Of a stretch of DNA of 20,887 nt, positions 5,353-14,215 are shown in pieces; within the stretch, counting starts at the first letter, position 1, and the number at the start of each line of letters is the position of its first letter. The notes beneath the pieces were generated by a model. It made no database searches. It had not been told where the DNA came from and saw only the letters and a list, made by a program, of their open reading frames with translations. Origin of the DNA: SIG480 sp045649265 (GTDB taxonomy: Bacteria > Bacillota > Clostridia > Oscillospirales > JAAYXM01). Both the position numbers and the translations under genes were made by a program. Location: NCBI GenBank assembly GCA_045649265.1, contig JAZRPO010000025.1, positions 1 through 20,887 of the forward strand. Direction: 5' to 3'.

Positions 5353-8300
5353 TTACAGCTTGATGTATTTTTTATGAGGAACGAGATACAGGAAAAGATT
5401 TTTTGCGTGATTTCCGGTCATTTCAAACAGCGCGCGCTGATATGCCAAGAGCTGAGCTTTGTATTTTTCCAGAACCTCGCCCTCAGGAGGGTGGTGGTCA
5501 GTTTTGAAATCGACTATTGTTACCTCGCCATCCTTTTCAAAATACAAATCTATAACACCTTGCAGGAGAATTTCATCGTCAGAAGAGGTGGCGCCGGAAA
5601 GCAGCTCGCTTGCCGGCAAAAGAACAGAAAACTTAAACTCTCGTTGAATTTTATCTGCCTGTTTCATTGCAAGGCCGATAGCTGAGTTGAGAAAAGCTGA
5701 AATGTGCTCCGGGGATACAGCCTCCACTTCTGCTTTTGTAAGAAATTTTTCTTCATACAAGCGAAGCAGCTCATTTGCTGCACCCTGCTCAGTTTCGCAT
5801 TTTGAGAAATCTGCAAATTGCATCGCCATATGAAGCGCAGTTCCGCGCTCTGTCGGCGAGAGCTTCTTTTCGCGGATGAATTTCGGGCGGGGGAAGTGCT
5901 TTCTCCATGCAACGCGAGGTGAGGGCAAAACGGAGGAAAGCTTTGTTGCAGTGAGCTTTGAGGGCAGAGCTGTTGCATCAGAGTATGGGTATAAAAATTC
6001 CTTAAAAGTAAAATCAGAAGCTTCTGTGCTTTCTTTTCCCATATCACCCTTTTCCAATTCGGGCTCATGGGGGATTTCGGAGGAGGGAATGACGCACGCT
6101 GAAAGGCCCGGGATTTTTTCTGTTTCAGAAAGCTGCACATCTCCGTATGCAAACAAATCAATTCCATTTTCTGTACGAAGTAGAGGAAAAAGAAACCAGA
6201 GAAACGCATCGTTTCTTCGGGATAGGTTTCCCGCATCAAGCTCGCGGTAAGTGTTATTTGAGAAAACATCAGAGAGCTTTTTTGCACAGTTATCGCGCGA
6301 AGCGGTTATAAACATTTTCTCGCGGGCACGCGTAAGTGCAACGTAAAGAAGGCGCATTTCTTCGCTTTTTTGCTCGTCCATTATTCTGCGGCGGACAGCT
6401 TCGCGCATAATGGTCGAACAGTTGACGCCGGTTTTTGAATCTTTGAAGTTAAGCCCGATACCAAGGTCGGGGTGAATAAGGATAGGGGCTTTGATATCTT
6501 CAAGGTTAAAGCTTCGAATTGCGCTTCCCACAAAAACTATGGGAAATTCAAGCCCCTTCGATTTGTGCATTGTAAGAATTGTAACCGCATCGCTTGAGTA
6601 GGTTCTTGCCGTTGCAATATCACCATTGTTTTCAGAAAGTTGTGCAATGTGAGAGATAAATTTGTATAACCCGTTATAGCCGAGCGCCTCAAACTCCTCT
6701 GCGCTTCTGTAAAATTCAAGCAAATTCTTCTGTCTTTCCTTTCCGTAAGGAAGCGCGCCAAACATTCCGAGCGCATTTGTGCGGTTGTAGATTTCCCAAA
6801 TCAGCTCGCTTGCGCTTTTTCCCCGTGAGAGGGTTCGCAAGGTGCACAGAAGAGAGAGAAACTTGCGGCACTTTCTTCCTGTGGCAGAGTCATCGGCTGA
6901 AAGCTTTTCCATGCAGGAAAAAATAGATGCCTCGCTCTTTTTTCGGATTTCGCACAAGTCGTCTGCACTAAATGCAAATAAGGGGGATTTGAGAGTGGCA
7001 AGAAGCGGAATGTCCGATGTGGGATTATCAATGACTGAAAGGAAAGAAACGATAGCCATAACCTCAGTCTTATTGAGAAGCCCGCCCGCCTTTGGGGCAA
7101 TAAACGGAATGTTGAAATTTTTAAGCTCACGTTCATAGAGCGGAGCAGAGGTTGATGCTGAGCGGAGAAGGATTGCAAAATCGCTGTACCTGCACGGACG
7201 GAGGCTACCGTCCTTTTCGCTTATAAGGAAGCCGCTCTCTACAAGCTCCGATATTTTGAGCGCAGTAAAACGGGCCTCGGCTTCGCCGTTCTTTTCTTCA
7301 CCCTGAACGTAGTCGATAAGGCAGAACTCAGTCTGCATATCGTTGCGCAAGGGGATGTCCTGGCGTGGTATGAGATAATGCTCGCGGGTATAATCCACTC
7401 CTCCGAGCCTTTCTGTCATAATGCGTGAAAAAATACCGTTTGCAGTATCAAGAATCTCACTTCTTGAACGGAAATTCTGAGAAAGAGAAATACAACGCGG
7501 CTCTCCATTTCCGGCGGTATCAAAGCTTTTGAAGTTCTTGTACTTTTTCATAAATATTGACGGGTCGGCAAGGCGGAAGCCGTAGATTGACTGTTTGACA
7601 TCGCCCACCATAACAATATTTTTCTCGTTTTTTGAAACAGAGCGGAAGATTATATCCTGAATTATGTTGCTGTCCTGAAATTCGTCAAGAAGAATTTCAC
7701 AGAAGGACTCCGAAAGCTCGCGCCCGACCTTGCTCGGAAAAACAATGTCACGCTCTTCGTCATAGTCGTCTATGAGAAGCTTTATGCAAAGGTGTTCGAG
7801 GTCAGAATAGTCAAGGGCGTTGCGCCGCTTTTTCTCATTTTCAAAGCGTATGAGAAGCTCTGCTGCAAGGGAAGTAAGCTCTTTGACTATGGGGTAGAGA
7901 GCTGAAACCTCAGAAAGGAGCGTTTTGCTGTCAGCTTGCAAAAGCTTTTCGGGGATATTCCGCATATCTTCTCTCATCGTCTTGAAAACATCGCCGAGTC
8001 TCTTGGATATTGTCTTATCCGAGAAGCCTTTTGACGAGGGTAGAGAAGCGAGAGAAAACTTTTGCGTGTTTTCAAAAAGAGTGTCCCAGTCATCAGAAAA
8101 ACACTTTTCGATTTCGGCTCGGGCATCGAACAATGAATCGTGGTAGAGCGACGACGCCTCTGCATTTGTTTCAATATCTGCCGAGAGAACTGAGACTGTA
8201 TCGGCACAGAAGCGGATAGTTTCGCTTGCACGCAAAAACATTTCGCGCCCCCAGACGGTTTCCTTGATATTGCCGATGCCCTCGGTGTTATATGCCTGAG

Positions 8301-8883
8301 CTGCTTTGAAAAGCCACTTTTCCGGATAGGGATGACTTCTGCTTTTTTCGAGAAGTTCAAAAACCGAGGAAAAAAGAAGCTTGTCTCCCCGCCCGTCATT
8401 CATATATTTTGCAAGAGCAAGGAACGAATCGCTTTTTTCTTCGTATTTTCTTTCAATAAGCTCGGAAAGTGTTTCGCTGAGGATGAGCTTACCCTCTGCT
8501 TCGTCAAGAATCCGGAAATCCGAAATGGCAGAATCGTTTTCAGAATAGTTTTTTAAAACCCACGAGCAGAAGGAATGGACGGTTGAAATCCTTGCGCTTC
8601 CGCACAGGGCGAGCTGACGGCGGAGATGGCGGTCTCCGGGGTTTTGTGCAATTCTATCAATAAGAGCCCGGCTTATCTTCTTTTTAATCTCGCTCGCCGC
8701 TGCTTTTGTGTAGGTGATAATTAAAAATTGCGTTATGTCAAGTCGCTCATCAACAATACGCTTTACAAGTCTTTCCACGAGAACAGCGGTTTTTCCCGAG
8801 CCGGCTGCTGCGGAAACAAGCAGAGAGCTCTCACGCGCATCAATGGCATTCTGCTGATCACGAGTCCATTTTACATCGTTCAT
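5353..8883 (-). CDS. addA: AddA subunit of the AddAB helicase-nuclease
   Basis: AddA is the UvrD-like helicase and one of two nucleases in AddAB, which resects DNA double-strand ends and loads RecA at Chi sites in Firmicutes. The 1176-aa protein (family about 1200) has every helicase motif: Q-motif WTRDQQNAI at 6-14, Walker A SAAAGSGKT ending at 32 (Lys 31), Walker B LLDEFQDSN at 398-406, VGDVKQSIYGFR at 426-437, QNFRSR at 469-474, TMHKSKGLEFPIVFV near 770, and RLLYVALTRAREKM near 845. The C-terminal RecB-type nuclease keeps GTALHMAMQF and GVIDLYF...VTIVDFKTDH (near 1120). The start ATG overlaps the addB stop (ATGA, 8880-8883), with AAGGAGG inside the end of addB, so the two are translationally coupled. 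Confidence 0.97.
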   Translation of the reverse strand: MNDVKWTRDQQNAIDARESSLLVSAAAGSGKTAVLVERLVKRIVDERLDITQFLIITYTKAAASEIKKKISRALIDRIAQNPGDRHLRRQLALCGSARISTVHSFCSWVLKNYSENDSAISDFRILDEAEGKLILSETLSELIERKYEEKSDSFLALAKYMNDGRGDKLLFSSVFELLEKSRSHPYPEKWLFKAAQAYNTEGIGNIKETVWGREMFLRASETIRFCADTVSVLSADIETNAEASSLYHDSLFDARAEIEKCFSDDWDTLFENTQKFSLASLPSSKGFSDKTISKRLGDVFKTMREDMRNIPEKLLQADSKTLLSEVSALYPIVKELTSLAAELLIRFENEKKRRNALDYSDLEHLCIKLLIDDYDEERDIVFPSKVGRELSESFCEILLDEFQDSNIIQDIIFRSVSKNEKNIVMVGDVKQSIYGFRLADPSIFMKKYKNFKSFDTAGNGEPRCISLSQNFRSRSEILDTANGIFSRIMTERLGGVDYTREHYLIPRQDIPLRNDMQTEFCLIDYVQGEEKNGEAEARFTALKISELVESGFLISEKDGSLRPCRYSDFAILLRSASTSAPLYERELKNFNIPFIAPKAGGLLNKTEVMAIVSFLSVIDNPTSDIPLLATLKSPLFAFSADDLCEIRKKSEASIFSCMEKLSADDSATGRKCRKFLSLLCTLRTLSRGKSASELIWEIYNRTNALGMFGALPYGKERQKNLLEFYRSAEEFEALGYNGLYKFISHIAQLSENNGDIATARTYSSDAVTILTMHKSKGLEFPIVFVGSAIRSFNLEDIKAPILIHPDLGIGLNFKDSKTGVNCSTIMREAVRRRIMDEQKSEEMRLLYVALTRAREKMFITASRDNCAKKLSDVFSNNTYRELDAGNLSRRNDAFLWFLFPLLRTENGIDLFAYGDVQLSETEKIPGLSACVIPSSEIPHEPELEKGDMGKESTEASDFTFKEFLYPYSDATALPSKLTATKLSSVLPSPRVAWRKHFPRPKFIREKKLSPTERGTALHMAMQFADFSKCETEQGAANELLRLYEEKFLTKAEVEAVSPEHISAFLNSAIGLAMKQADKIQREFKFSVLLPASELLSGATSSDDEILLQGVIDLYFEKDGEVTIVDFKTDHHPPEGEVLEKYKAQLLAYQRALFEMTGNHAKNLFLYLVPHKKYIKL

Positions 8884-11800
8884 GCTTCAGCCTCCTTATC
8901 ATCCAGGAAATCGCTTGCCTTAACAGACAAGAGCTCGCGCTTGCAGTCGCTGCCGCGATCCTCGTCAAAGGCACAAACGTTTTTGTATTCACACCACATA
9001 CACGAATCGTAGTTTGCGTGAAGATAGGGGTTCGGGTCAATTTCCCCGCGTGAGAGCTCATCCCCTATCCGGGTGAGAATTTTCTTCAACCTGTCCTTTA
9101 CCCGTGAAAACTCTTTTTCCGAAAGAACGGAGGAAGTTTTTGAAAGGCTACCGTTTTTTGTAAGAGTGATTGGCACATACTCTTTTTCGTTTCCGCTCTC
9201 CATAGCATTGATTATATCGGTATCACGGAGAATGACACCCTCACGCCTTTTCGGAGCAGGGGAGGCTCCTCTTGTATCGGAAAAGCTCCGTGCTATGGGA
9301 ACATACATTACCCCTGCCGATTTTGGCGCTTTTCCATACTTTGAAAACCCCATTTCCTCGAGGGCGAACATATAAAGCAGCAGTTGCATTCCTATTCCGT
9401 TAACTGTTTCGTTAAGCGAAAACTTTTTAGTGCCGGATTTATAGTCAACAACTCTCAGATACAAGTCGCCATTATGAGTGTAGGCATCAACACGGTCAAC
9501 CTTCCCGACAAAAGTAACGGTAGAGTGCTCGCCGCAAAGCTCAATAGGCGGCAAGTCTCCGTGAGATGAAAAATCAAGCTCAAAATCACACGGAACAAAG
9601 CTCCCCTTTTTAAGCTCACGGCAGATGTCAAGAAGTGCAGAGACAACCGTATTTTCAATTTCATTGAGAATAAAGCTCATTCTTCCGGAAAGCTCGCCTG
9701 CTCCCGAAAGATGCTCGGTAAGGTATGCACGGCAGGCCTCGTGGGCATAATTTGCGGCGGTTTTCTCATTAAATGTGTTTTCAGCAGAGAGCTTGCCTAC
9801 AACCCTTTCGAGAACATAGTGCATAAGTGTCCCGGCTTCAATCGGAGAGATTTCGCCGCGCACGCGCGGATAAGCCCGCATCCCGTATCTCAGAAAATAT
9901 GCATACCTGCACGACGAGAAAAGGTCCGCCCTTGAAGCGCTTAAACGAATTTTCTTCCCGAAAACTGCCTCAATATTTTCAGGAGACATTATCGGGCCAC
10001 GCGGGACTTTTGAATTCTGTCTTATGGTAGCGAGTCGGTCCGAAAGTGACGAATCATTTTTCCACAGAGCATCGGCTGCCGATTCCGTAACACTTTCATC
10101 AAAACAGGGGATTCTGGCAAGTCTCCTTGCCTGAGAGAGGGTCATGCCTGCCCTTGCCTTCGGAAAAATTTCTCGTATGCGCGAAACAGGCTGCGCCTCA
10201 TACATTTCCTCACCGAGAGACGAAATAGTCCGATAACTTATATAAATTCCACGTTCAGCAGAGCAAAGAACACTGTGAACGGTGCGGTATTCTTCAAAAA
10301 TGCGTTCAAAAAGGCTGGGTGCAAGCTCAATTCCAAAATCCAGAAGCTCCTGCCTGTCATTATCAGTAAGAAGCCCCGCTGCCTCTTCGCTTTTTGGGAA
10401 AAAACCGTCATTTGCGCCGAGAACAATCCTGTATTTGCAGTGTTCTCCGTCTGCGCGGTCAAGGTCAGAAACATTCACGCAGTCAACCGTCGACGGAATT
10501 GTTGAAAGCTCATATTGCGATATAAGGAGCTTGAAAATAAGATAAAACTCCTCAGCTGAAAGCCTCTCTGCTTCAAGCCTTCCGAGGCTGTCGATCGCTT
10601 CATAGAGAATGTTGAGCAGCGCTTCATATTCATCAGCTTCTTCGAATCTGCCGGAGAGCCTTTCAAGGTATGAATATGCCGAGCAACGTCGCGGCAGGTT
10701 AATTTCATTTATAAAGTCATAAAGTGCTGAGGCGAGTTGTTCACCGTTCTCGCTTCTCTTTATTGCGGAAGAAAGGCGGGAGATCGGCTCGCAAACCTTT
10801 TTACGGGAAGCGTTGACTATTCTCAGCGTTTCAATCGTCTCATCCGTTTCCTCTGCGGAGATTCCGAGCGGATTCTTGCAAAAATCCTTTCCGCCTTCCC
10901 ATTCATATTGCCGTGGCGACCAGGTGTACAGATAATTCTCAAATATATCGAGATTTCTTGCAGAGATTCCTGAAAAACCGGTCTTGACATACTCCATAAC
11001 AAGCTCAGTGCGGATTCCACGGAAGGCGCATTCGAGAGCCGAAAGCAGAAGCGATATTATGGGCTTTGCAACAATCGGGGTAGGGGTAGAAGTATTTGCA
11101 GGGATTTCATAGCGTGAAAAAACAGCACGACAAACCGGCAGATATTCGCCTCGGCAGACAGCTACTGAAAAATCATGAAACCTCGCGCCTTTCCTGACTT
11201 CTCCAAGGATATATGCAGCAGAAAGCTCAGCCTCTTCAAAGATGCCGTCAGATGCCGAGATTGTTATTTCGGGAGAATCCCCTTCATAAGGAATAAAATT
11301 ATCTGAAAAAAGGGCCTTGTCAAGATGTGAAATCGGCCCGCTTCCGGAAAAATCGGGACAGATTTCATCAAACGCAACGCCACAGCTTTCCGCAATGGAA
11401 ACAAGGCGCGCCTTTGTTGAAAGAAGTTTATCAAAAATTCCGTTCTCCGCACCGGCTTCGACGTTTTTTGGGAGCGCAAGAGATAGATAGACATCCTTTG
11501 CTTTTGAAATTGCACTTTTGATTATGTCAAATTGTGCGGCGGTAAAGCCTGAAAAACAGTCAAGATACACGGTTTTGCCTACAAAAAAGTCGTGTTTTCG
11601 GAGAGCTTTCGCAACAAAGGCAAGCTCATCATAGGCATCAAAGTTATCTTCTCCGAGACGGTTTTCGTATGCAGCGTAAATCCTGGAAAGGTCAGAAAGC
11701 TTCCCGGAAAGAGAAGAGTTGACCTCACGTGAAGCCTTTGCAAGGTCCTTGGGGGAGACACCATATGCCTTGAACTCGTCAATCGCAGAAAGAATCGAGG

Positions 11801-12143
11801 CGAGCTTTTCGGGGCGGCGCGCGGTTTTGGAAAGGGTTGAAAGAGAGAGGGCGACATCATTTATTGCGGAATACAGATGAAGAATACGGTCTCCGTTGCT
11901 GATGATGTTTGCAGCAACTCCGCCAACCTCGGTTTTTATCCTTGAAGCGAGCCTGCGAAAGCTCGTGACTTCAGTATAAAGAGAAACCGAGTTACCACAC
12001 TTCTTGCAGAGGTTTCGCTCGGTTACATGAGAAAACTGCTCGGGAACGAGAAAAATCCCCCCCGGCGCGCAGTTCTCTTTTATTTTTTCAATTATGTATG
12101 AAGTTTTACCGCTTTTTGCCCTGCCAAGAACAAGGTGGAGCAT
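8880..12143 (-). CDS. addB: AddB subunit of the AddAB helicase-nuclease
   Basis: AddB is the partner of AddA, with a helicase-like fold that has lost most motor motifs, the Chi-recognition surface and the second nuclease domain. The 1087-aa protein begins MLHLVLGRAKSGKTS, with an intact Walker A (Lys 13). Its C-terminal nuclease shows RVVDYKSGTKKF near 900. The four Fe-S-cluster cysteines are in place: one in LFSSCRYAYF near 745 and three in DSCMWCEYKNVCAF near 1045-1055, with C-x2-C-x5-C spacing. This bracketed arrangement is diagnostic of AddB. The ATG at 12141-12143 follows AGGGGTGAT. It is the first gene of addB-addA and is driven by the promoter at 12177-12205. Confidence 0.96.
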   Translation of the reverse strand: MLHLVLGRAKSGKTSYIIEKIKENCAPGGIFLVPEQFSHVTERNLCKKCGNSVSLYTEVTSFRRLASRIKTEVGGVAANIISNGDRILHLYSAINDVALSLSTLSKTARRPEKLASILSAIDEFKAYGVSPKDLAKASREVNSSLSGKLSDLSRIYAAYENRLGEDNFDAYDELAFVAKALRKHDFFVGKTVYLDCFSGFTAAQFDIIKSAISKAKDVYLSLALPKNVEAGAENGIFDKLLSTKARLVSIAESCGVAFDEICPDFSGSGPISHLDKALFSDNFIPYEGDSPEITISASDGIFEEAELSAAYILGEVRKGARFHDFSVAVCRGEYLPVCRAVFSRYEIPANTSTPTPIVAKPIISLLLSALECAFRGIRTELVMEYVKTGFSGISARNLDIFENYLYTWSPRQYEWEGGKDFCKNPLGISAEETDETIETLRIVNASRKKVCEPISRLSSAIKRSENGEQLASALYDFINEINLPRRCSAYSYLERLSGRFEEADEYEALLNILYEAIDSLGRLEAERLSAEEFYLIFKLLISQYELSTIPSTVDCVNVSDLDRADGEHCKYRIVLGANDGFFPKSEEAAGLLTDNDRQELLDFGIELAPSLFERIFEEYRTVHSVLCSAERGIYISYRTISSLGEEMYEAQPVSRIREIFPKARAGMTLSQARRLARIPCFDESVTESAADALWKNDSSLSDRLATIRQNSKVPRGPIMSPENIEAVFGKKIRLSASRADLFSSCRYAYFLRYGMRAYPRVRGEISPIEAGTLMHYVLERVVGKLSAENTFNEKTAANYAHEACRAYLTEHLSGAGELSGRMSFILNEIENTVVSALLDICRELKKGSFVPCDFELDFSSHGDLPPIELCGEHSTVTFVGKVDRVDAYTHNGDLYLRVVDYKSGTKKFSLNETVNGIGMQLLLYMFALEEMGFSKYGKAPKSAGVMYVPIARSFSDTRGASPAPKRREGVILRDTDIINAMESGNEKEYVPITLTKNGSLSKTSSVLSEKEFSRVKDRLKKILTRIGDELSRGEIDPNPYLHANYDSCMWCEYKNVCAFDEDRGSDCKRELLSVKASDFLDDKEAEA

Positions 12144-12176
12144 ACCATCACCCCTAGAAAAAATTTCTCCACAATA

Positions 12177-12205
12177 AGTATATCACATTGTCGGTCGTTC
12201 GGCAA
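12177..12205 (-). promoter_or_regulatory. Sigma-A promoter of addBA
   Basis: Minus strand: TTGCCG (12200-12205), a 17-bp spacer and TATACT (12177-12182), with TG one base upstream of the -10 (extended -10). Its -35 element lies only 8 bp from the -35 of the divergent hflX promoter, so a regulator bound there could affect both. Confidence 0.78.
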
Positions 12206-12213
12206 ATTTAATA

Positions 12214-12242
12214 TTGATACAATGCCCGAATTAAGTTATACT
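12214..12242 (+). promoter_or_regulatory. Sigma-A promoter of hflX
   Basis: TTGATA (12214-12219), a 17-bp spacer and TATACT (12237-12242), 28 bases before the hflX start. Near-consensus at both hexamers. Confidence 0.82.
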
Positions 12243-12270
12243 AAGAATATAAAGTTAATGAGGAAGATTT

Positions 12271-13545
12271 ATGGAGAACGAAAAAACTTTGGAAAGAGCA
12301 ATCCTTGTAGGGCTTGCGGCTGATATATATATAGATGAGGAAAACGTTAACGAAAGCTCAATGGATGAGCTTTCGGAGCTTCTTTCGACGGCAGGCGGCG
12401 AGGAGATAGCAAGAGTTATCCAGCAACGCCATGCCCCTGAGCCGAAGACGCTCATAGGTACGGGAAAGGCAATAGAGATTGCAGACCTTGTTGAGAAAAA
12501 CAATGTTTCGCTTGTTGTTTTTGATAATGAGCTTTCTCCGGCGCAAACAAAGAACCTCGAAGATATTTTGAAGGTCCGTGTGCTTGATCGTTCAACGCTT
12601 ATTCTCGATATTTTTGCAAGCCGCGCGCAATCTCGCGAGGGAAGGCTGCAGGTAGAGCTTGCACAGTATAAATATATCCTGCCCCGCCTTGCAGGAGGCT
12701 CGACGTCGCTCTCAAGGCTCGGCGGCGGAATAGGAACTCGAGGGCCGGGAGAAACGAAGCTCGAAACGGACAGACGGCATATTCGCAGAAGAATTTCGCG
12801 CCTTGAAGAAGAGCTTTTAGCGGTAAAACGGGTCAGAAATGAGCAAAGGAGAAACCGCCACCGCCGAGAGATTCCGGTGGTTGCTCTTATAGGATATACG
12901 AATGCGGGAAAATCGACACTCCTGAATATGCTGACAGGCTCAGACATTCATGCAGAAAACAGGCTGTTTGATACACTTGACACAACCTCGCGAAAGTTCC
13001 GCATAAGTGACACGGCAGAGGTCATTCTCTCAGATACGGTCGGTTTTATAAGAAAGCTTCCGCATCATCTGACGCGTGCGTTTCGGGCAACTCTTGAAGA
13101 GCTTTTATATGCTGATTTGATTTTGCACGTAGTCGATGCATCAAGCCCCGATATGCAAGACCATATCCGTGTTACGGAAAAGGTTATTGACGAGCTTGGC
13201 GCAGGAGAAGTTCCGAGAATTATTCTCTTCAATAAGTGCGATTTGATAGGCGATGTGTCGGAATTCGGAGGAGCTTCTGATTTTGTTTGTGTTTCGGCAA
13301 AAACAGGAGAGGGAAAGGACGCTCTCTGTAGAAAAATATGCGAGAAGCTGTCGAAAACTGAGCGGCAGGTAACTGTTATTATCCCGTATGACAAAACAGC
13401 TCTTCTGGATGTTTTGCACCGTGATGGAAAGGTGCTTGGAACGAATTACAATGACAACGGAATTGAAGTTACATTAGTCGCAGATGACAGGCTTTACGGC
13501 AGAATTAAAAGACAACTTGGTGGTGAGGAATGTGACGAGTTTTAG
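12271..13545 (+). CDS. hflX: Ribosome-associated GTPase HflX
   Basis: HflX binds the 50S subunit and splits or rescues stalled ribosomes under stress. The 424-aa protein has the HflX N-terminal domain (about 1-195), including the family-specific GGGIGTRGPGETKLETDRR (151-169) and a basic coiled linker (RRRISRLEEELLAVKRVRNEQRRNRHRR). The GTPase domain follows, with G1 GYTNAGKST at 208-216, G3 DTVG at 255-258, G4 NKCD at 321-324 and G5 SAK at 342-344. A C-terminal domain of about 60 residues completes it. ATG 12271 follows TGAGGAAG with normal spacing. The 3' end overlaps the next gene, indicating a two-gene operon. Confidence 0.97.
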   Translation: MENEKTLERAILVGLAADIYIDEENVNESSMDELSELLSTAGGEEIARVIQQRHAPEPKTLIGTGKAIEIADLVEKNNVSLVVFDNELSPAQTKNLEDILKVRVLDRSTLILDIFASRAQSREGRLQVELAQYKYILPRLAGGSTSLSRLGGGIGTRGPGETKLETDRRHIRRRISRLEEELLAVKRVRNEQRRNRHRREIPVVALIGYTNAGKSTLLNMLTGSDIHAENRLFDTLDTTSRKFRISDTAEVILSDTVGFIRKLPHHLTRAFRATLEELLYADLILHVVDASSPDMQDHIRVTEKVIDELGAGEVPRIILFNKCDLIGDVSEFGGASDFVCVSAKTGEGKDALCRKICEKLSKTERQVTVIIPYDKTALLDVLHRDGKVLGTNYNDNGIEVTLVADDRLYGRIKRQLGGEECDEF

Positions 13546-14152
13546 AGTCCCGGCAGGGGATGGGCTTGATGAATTTGTTGAAAAAAAGTCAAGATTCATA
13601 GGAGCTGTAAGATATACAAAAACCGAAGAAGAAGCCCTTGCCTTCATTGCAGAGCAGAATGAAAAACACAAAACCGCAACCCATAATGTTTATGCATACT
13701 CCATAAGAGAAAACAACATCATTCGATACTCCGACAACGGAGAGCCTCAGGGGACGGCGGGGCTTCCTGTTCTTGATGTTTTCAGGAAGGAAGAAGTTTT
13801 TGATTTCTGCTGCGTGGTGACGAGGTATTTCGGCGGCATTCTTCTTGGAGGAGGCGGGCTTGTCCGCGCCTATTCCCATTCTGCAAAGATCGCTCTTGAT
13901 GCTGCGGGAATTGCAGTTATGCGGCTCTGGACCGCGTCTGAGCTTTCTGTACCATACAACCTTTTTGAAATGATCAACAAAGCAATTTCAGAAATGGGAG
14001 CTAAGAATGTTGTTTCAGATTACGGAGCTGAGGTGGTAATATCGTTTCTCATTCCATCTGAGGATTTTGACAAGGTTGCCGCAAAAGTCTTTGATATGAG
14101 CGCAGGGAAAGTAAGTGTGCTTCGCGGAGAGGAAAGCTTTATGGCAATATAA
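13532..14152 (+). CDS. YigZ/IMPACT (UPF0029) family protein, GTG start
   Basis: This 206-aa protein belongs to the YigZ family. It has an N-terminal UPF0029 domain with EFVEKKSRFIG, THNVYAYSIRENNIIRYSDNGEPQGTAG, and the highly conserved VVTRYFGGILLGGGGLVRAYSHSAKIAL. A C-terminal ferredoxin-like domain (DUF1949) follows. Its exact role is unknown; the eukaryotic relative IMPACT regulates translation. I chose GTG 13532, giving MTSFRVPAGDGLDEF, because family members begin about 12-18 residues before EFVEKKSRFI and a GGTGG-rich site precedes it. It overlaps hflX by 14 bp. In-frame GTG 13523, GTG 13520 or TTG 13517 are possible alternatives; ATG 13484 would lie deep inside hflX. Confidence 0.88.
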   Translation: MTSFRVPAGDGLDEFVEKKSRFIGAVRYTKTEEEALAFIAEQNEKHKTATHNVYAYSIRENNIIRYSDNGEPQGTAGLPVLDVFRKEEVFDFCCVVTRYFGGILLGGGGLVRAYSHSAKIALDAAGIAVMRLWTASELSVPYNLFEMINKAISEMGAKNVVSDYGAEVVISFLIPSEDFDKVAAKVFDMSAGKVSVLRGEESFMAI

Positions 14153-14212
14153 AAAGCTCTGCCCGATGAGGTACCTTCCTTATGGAGGGTGCCTCATCGG
14201 GCAGAGCTTTTT
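14151..14212. terminator. Very long perfect hairpin, bidirectional terminator
   Basis: The 29-base arms 14151-14179 and 14184-14212 pair along their whole length around the loop TTAT, with only two G-U wobbles. The outer five pairs are A-T, so the stem is followed by T-rich sequence on both strands. It begins inside the stop codon of the YigZ-family gene and ends 4 bases before the stop of the convergent AEC gene. The stem is roughly twice the length of the other terminators in this window. Confidence 0.88.
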
Positions 14213-14215
14213 GTT

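Noticed and set aside
5664..6287. Minus-strand open frame (207 codons) within addA in another frame
   Set aside because: AddA is intact through this region with conserved nuclease motifs; the alternative frame shows no family features.
5353..12143. AddAB pair considered as part of a defence system
   Set aside because: Both proteins have the complete AddA and AddB motif sets and the usual overlapping order; no defence-associated gene is adjacent.
12255..12947. Long minus-strand open frame (230 codons) opposite hflX
   Set aside because: It lies wholly opposite the conserved HflX coding region, is Ser/Arg-rich low-complexity translation, and has no ribosome-binding site or recognisable domain.
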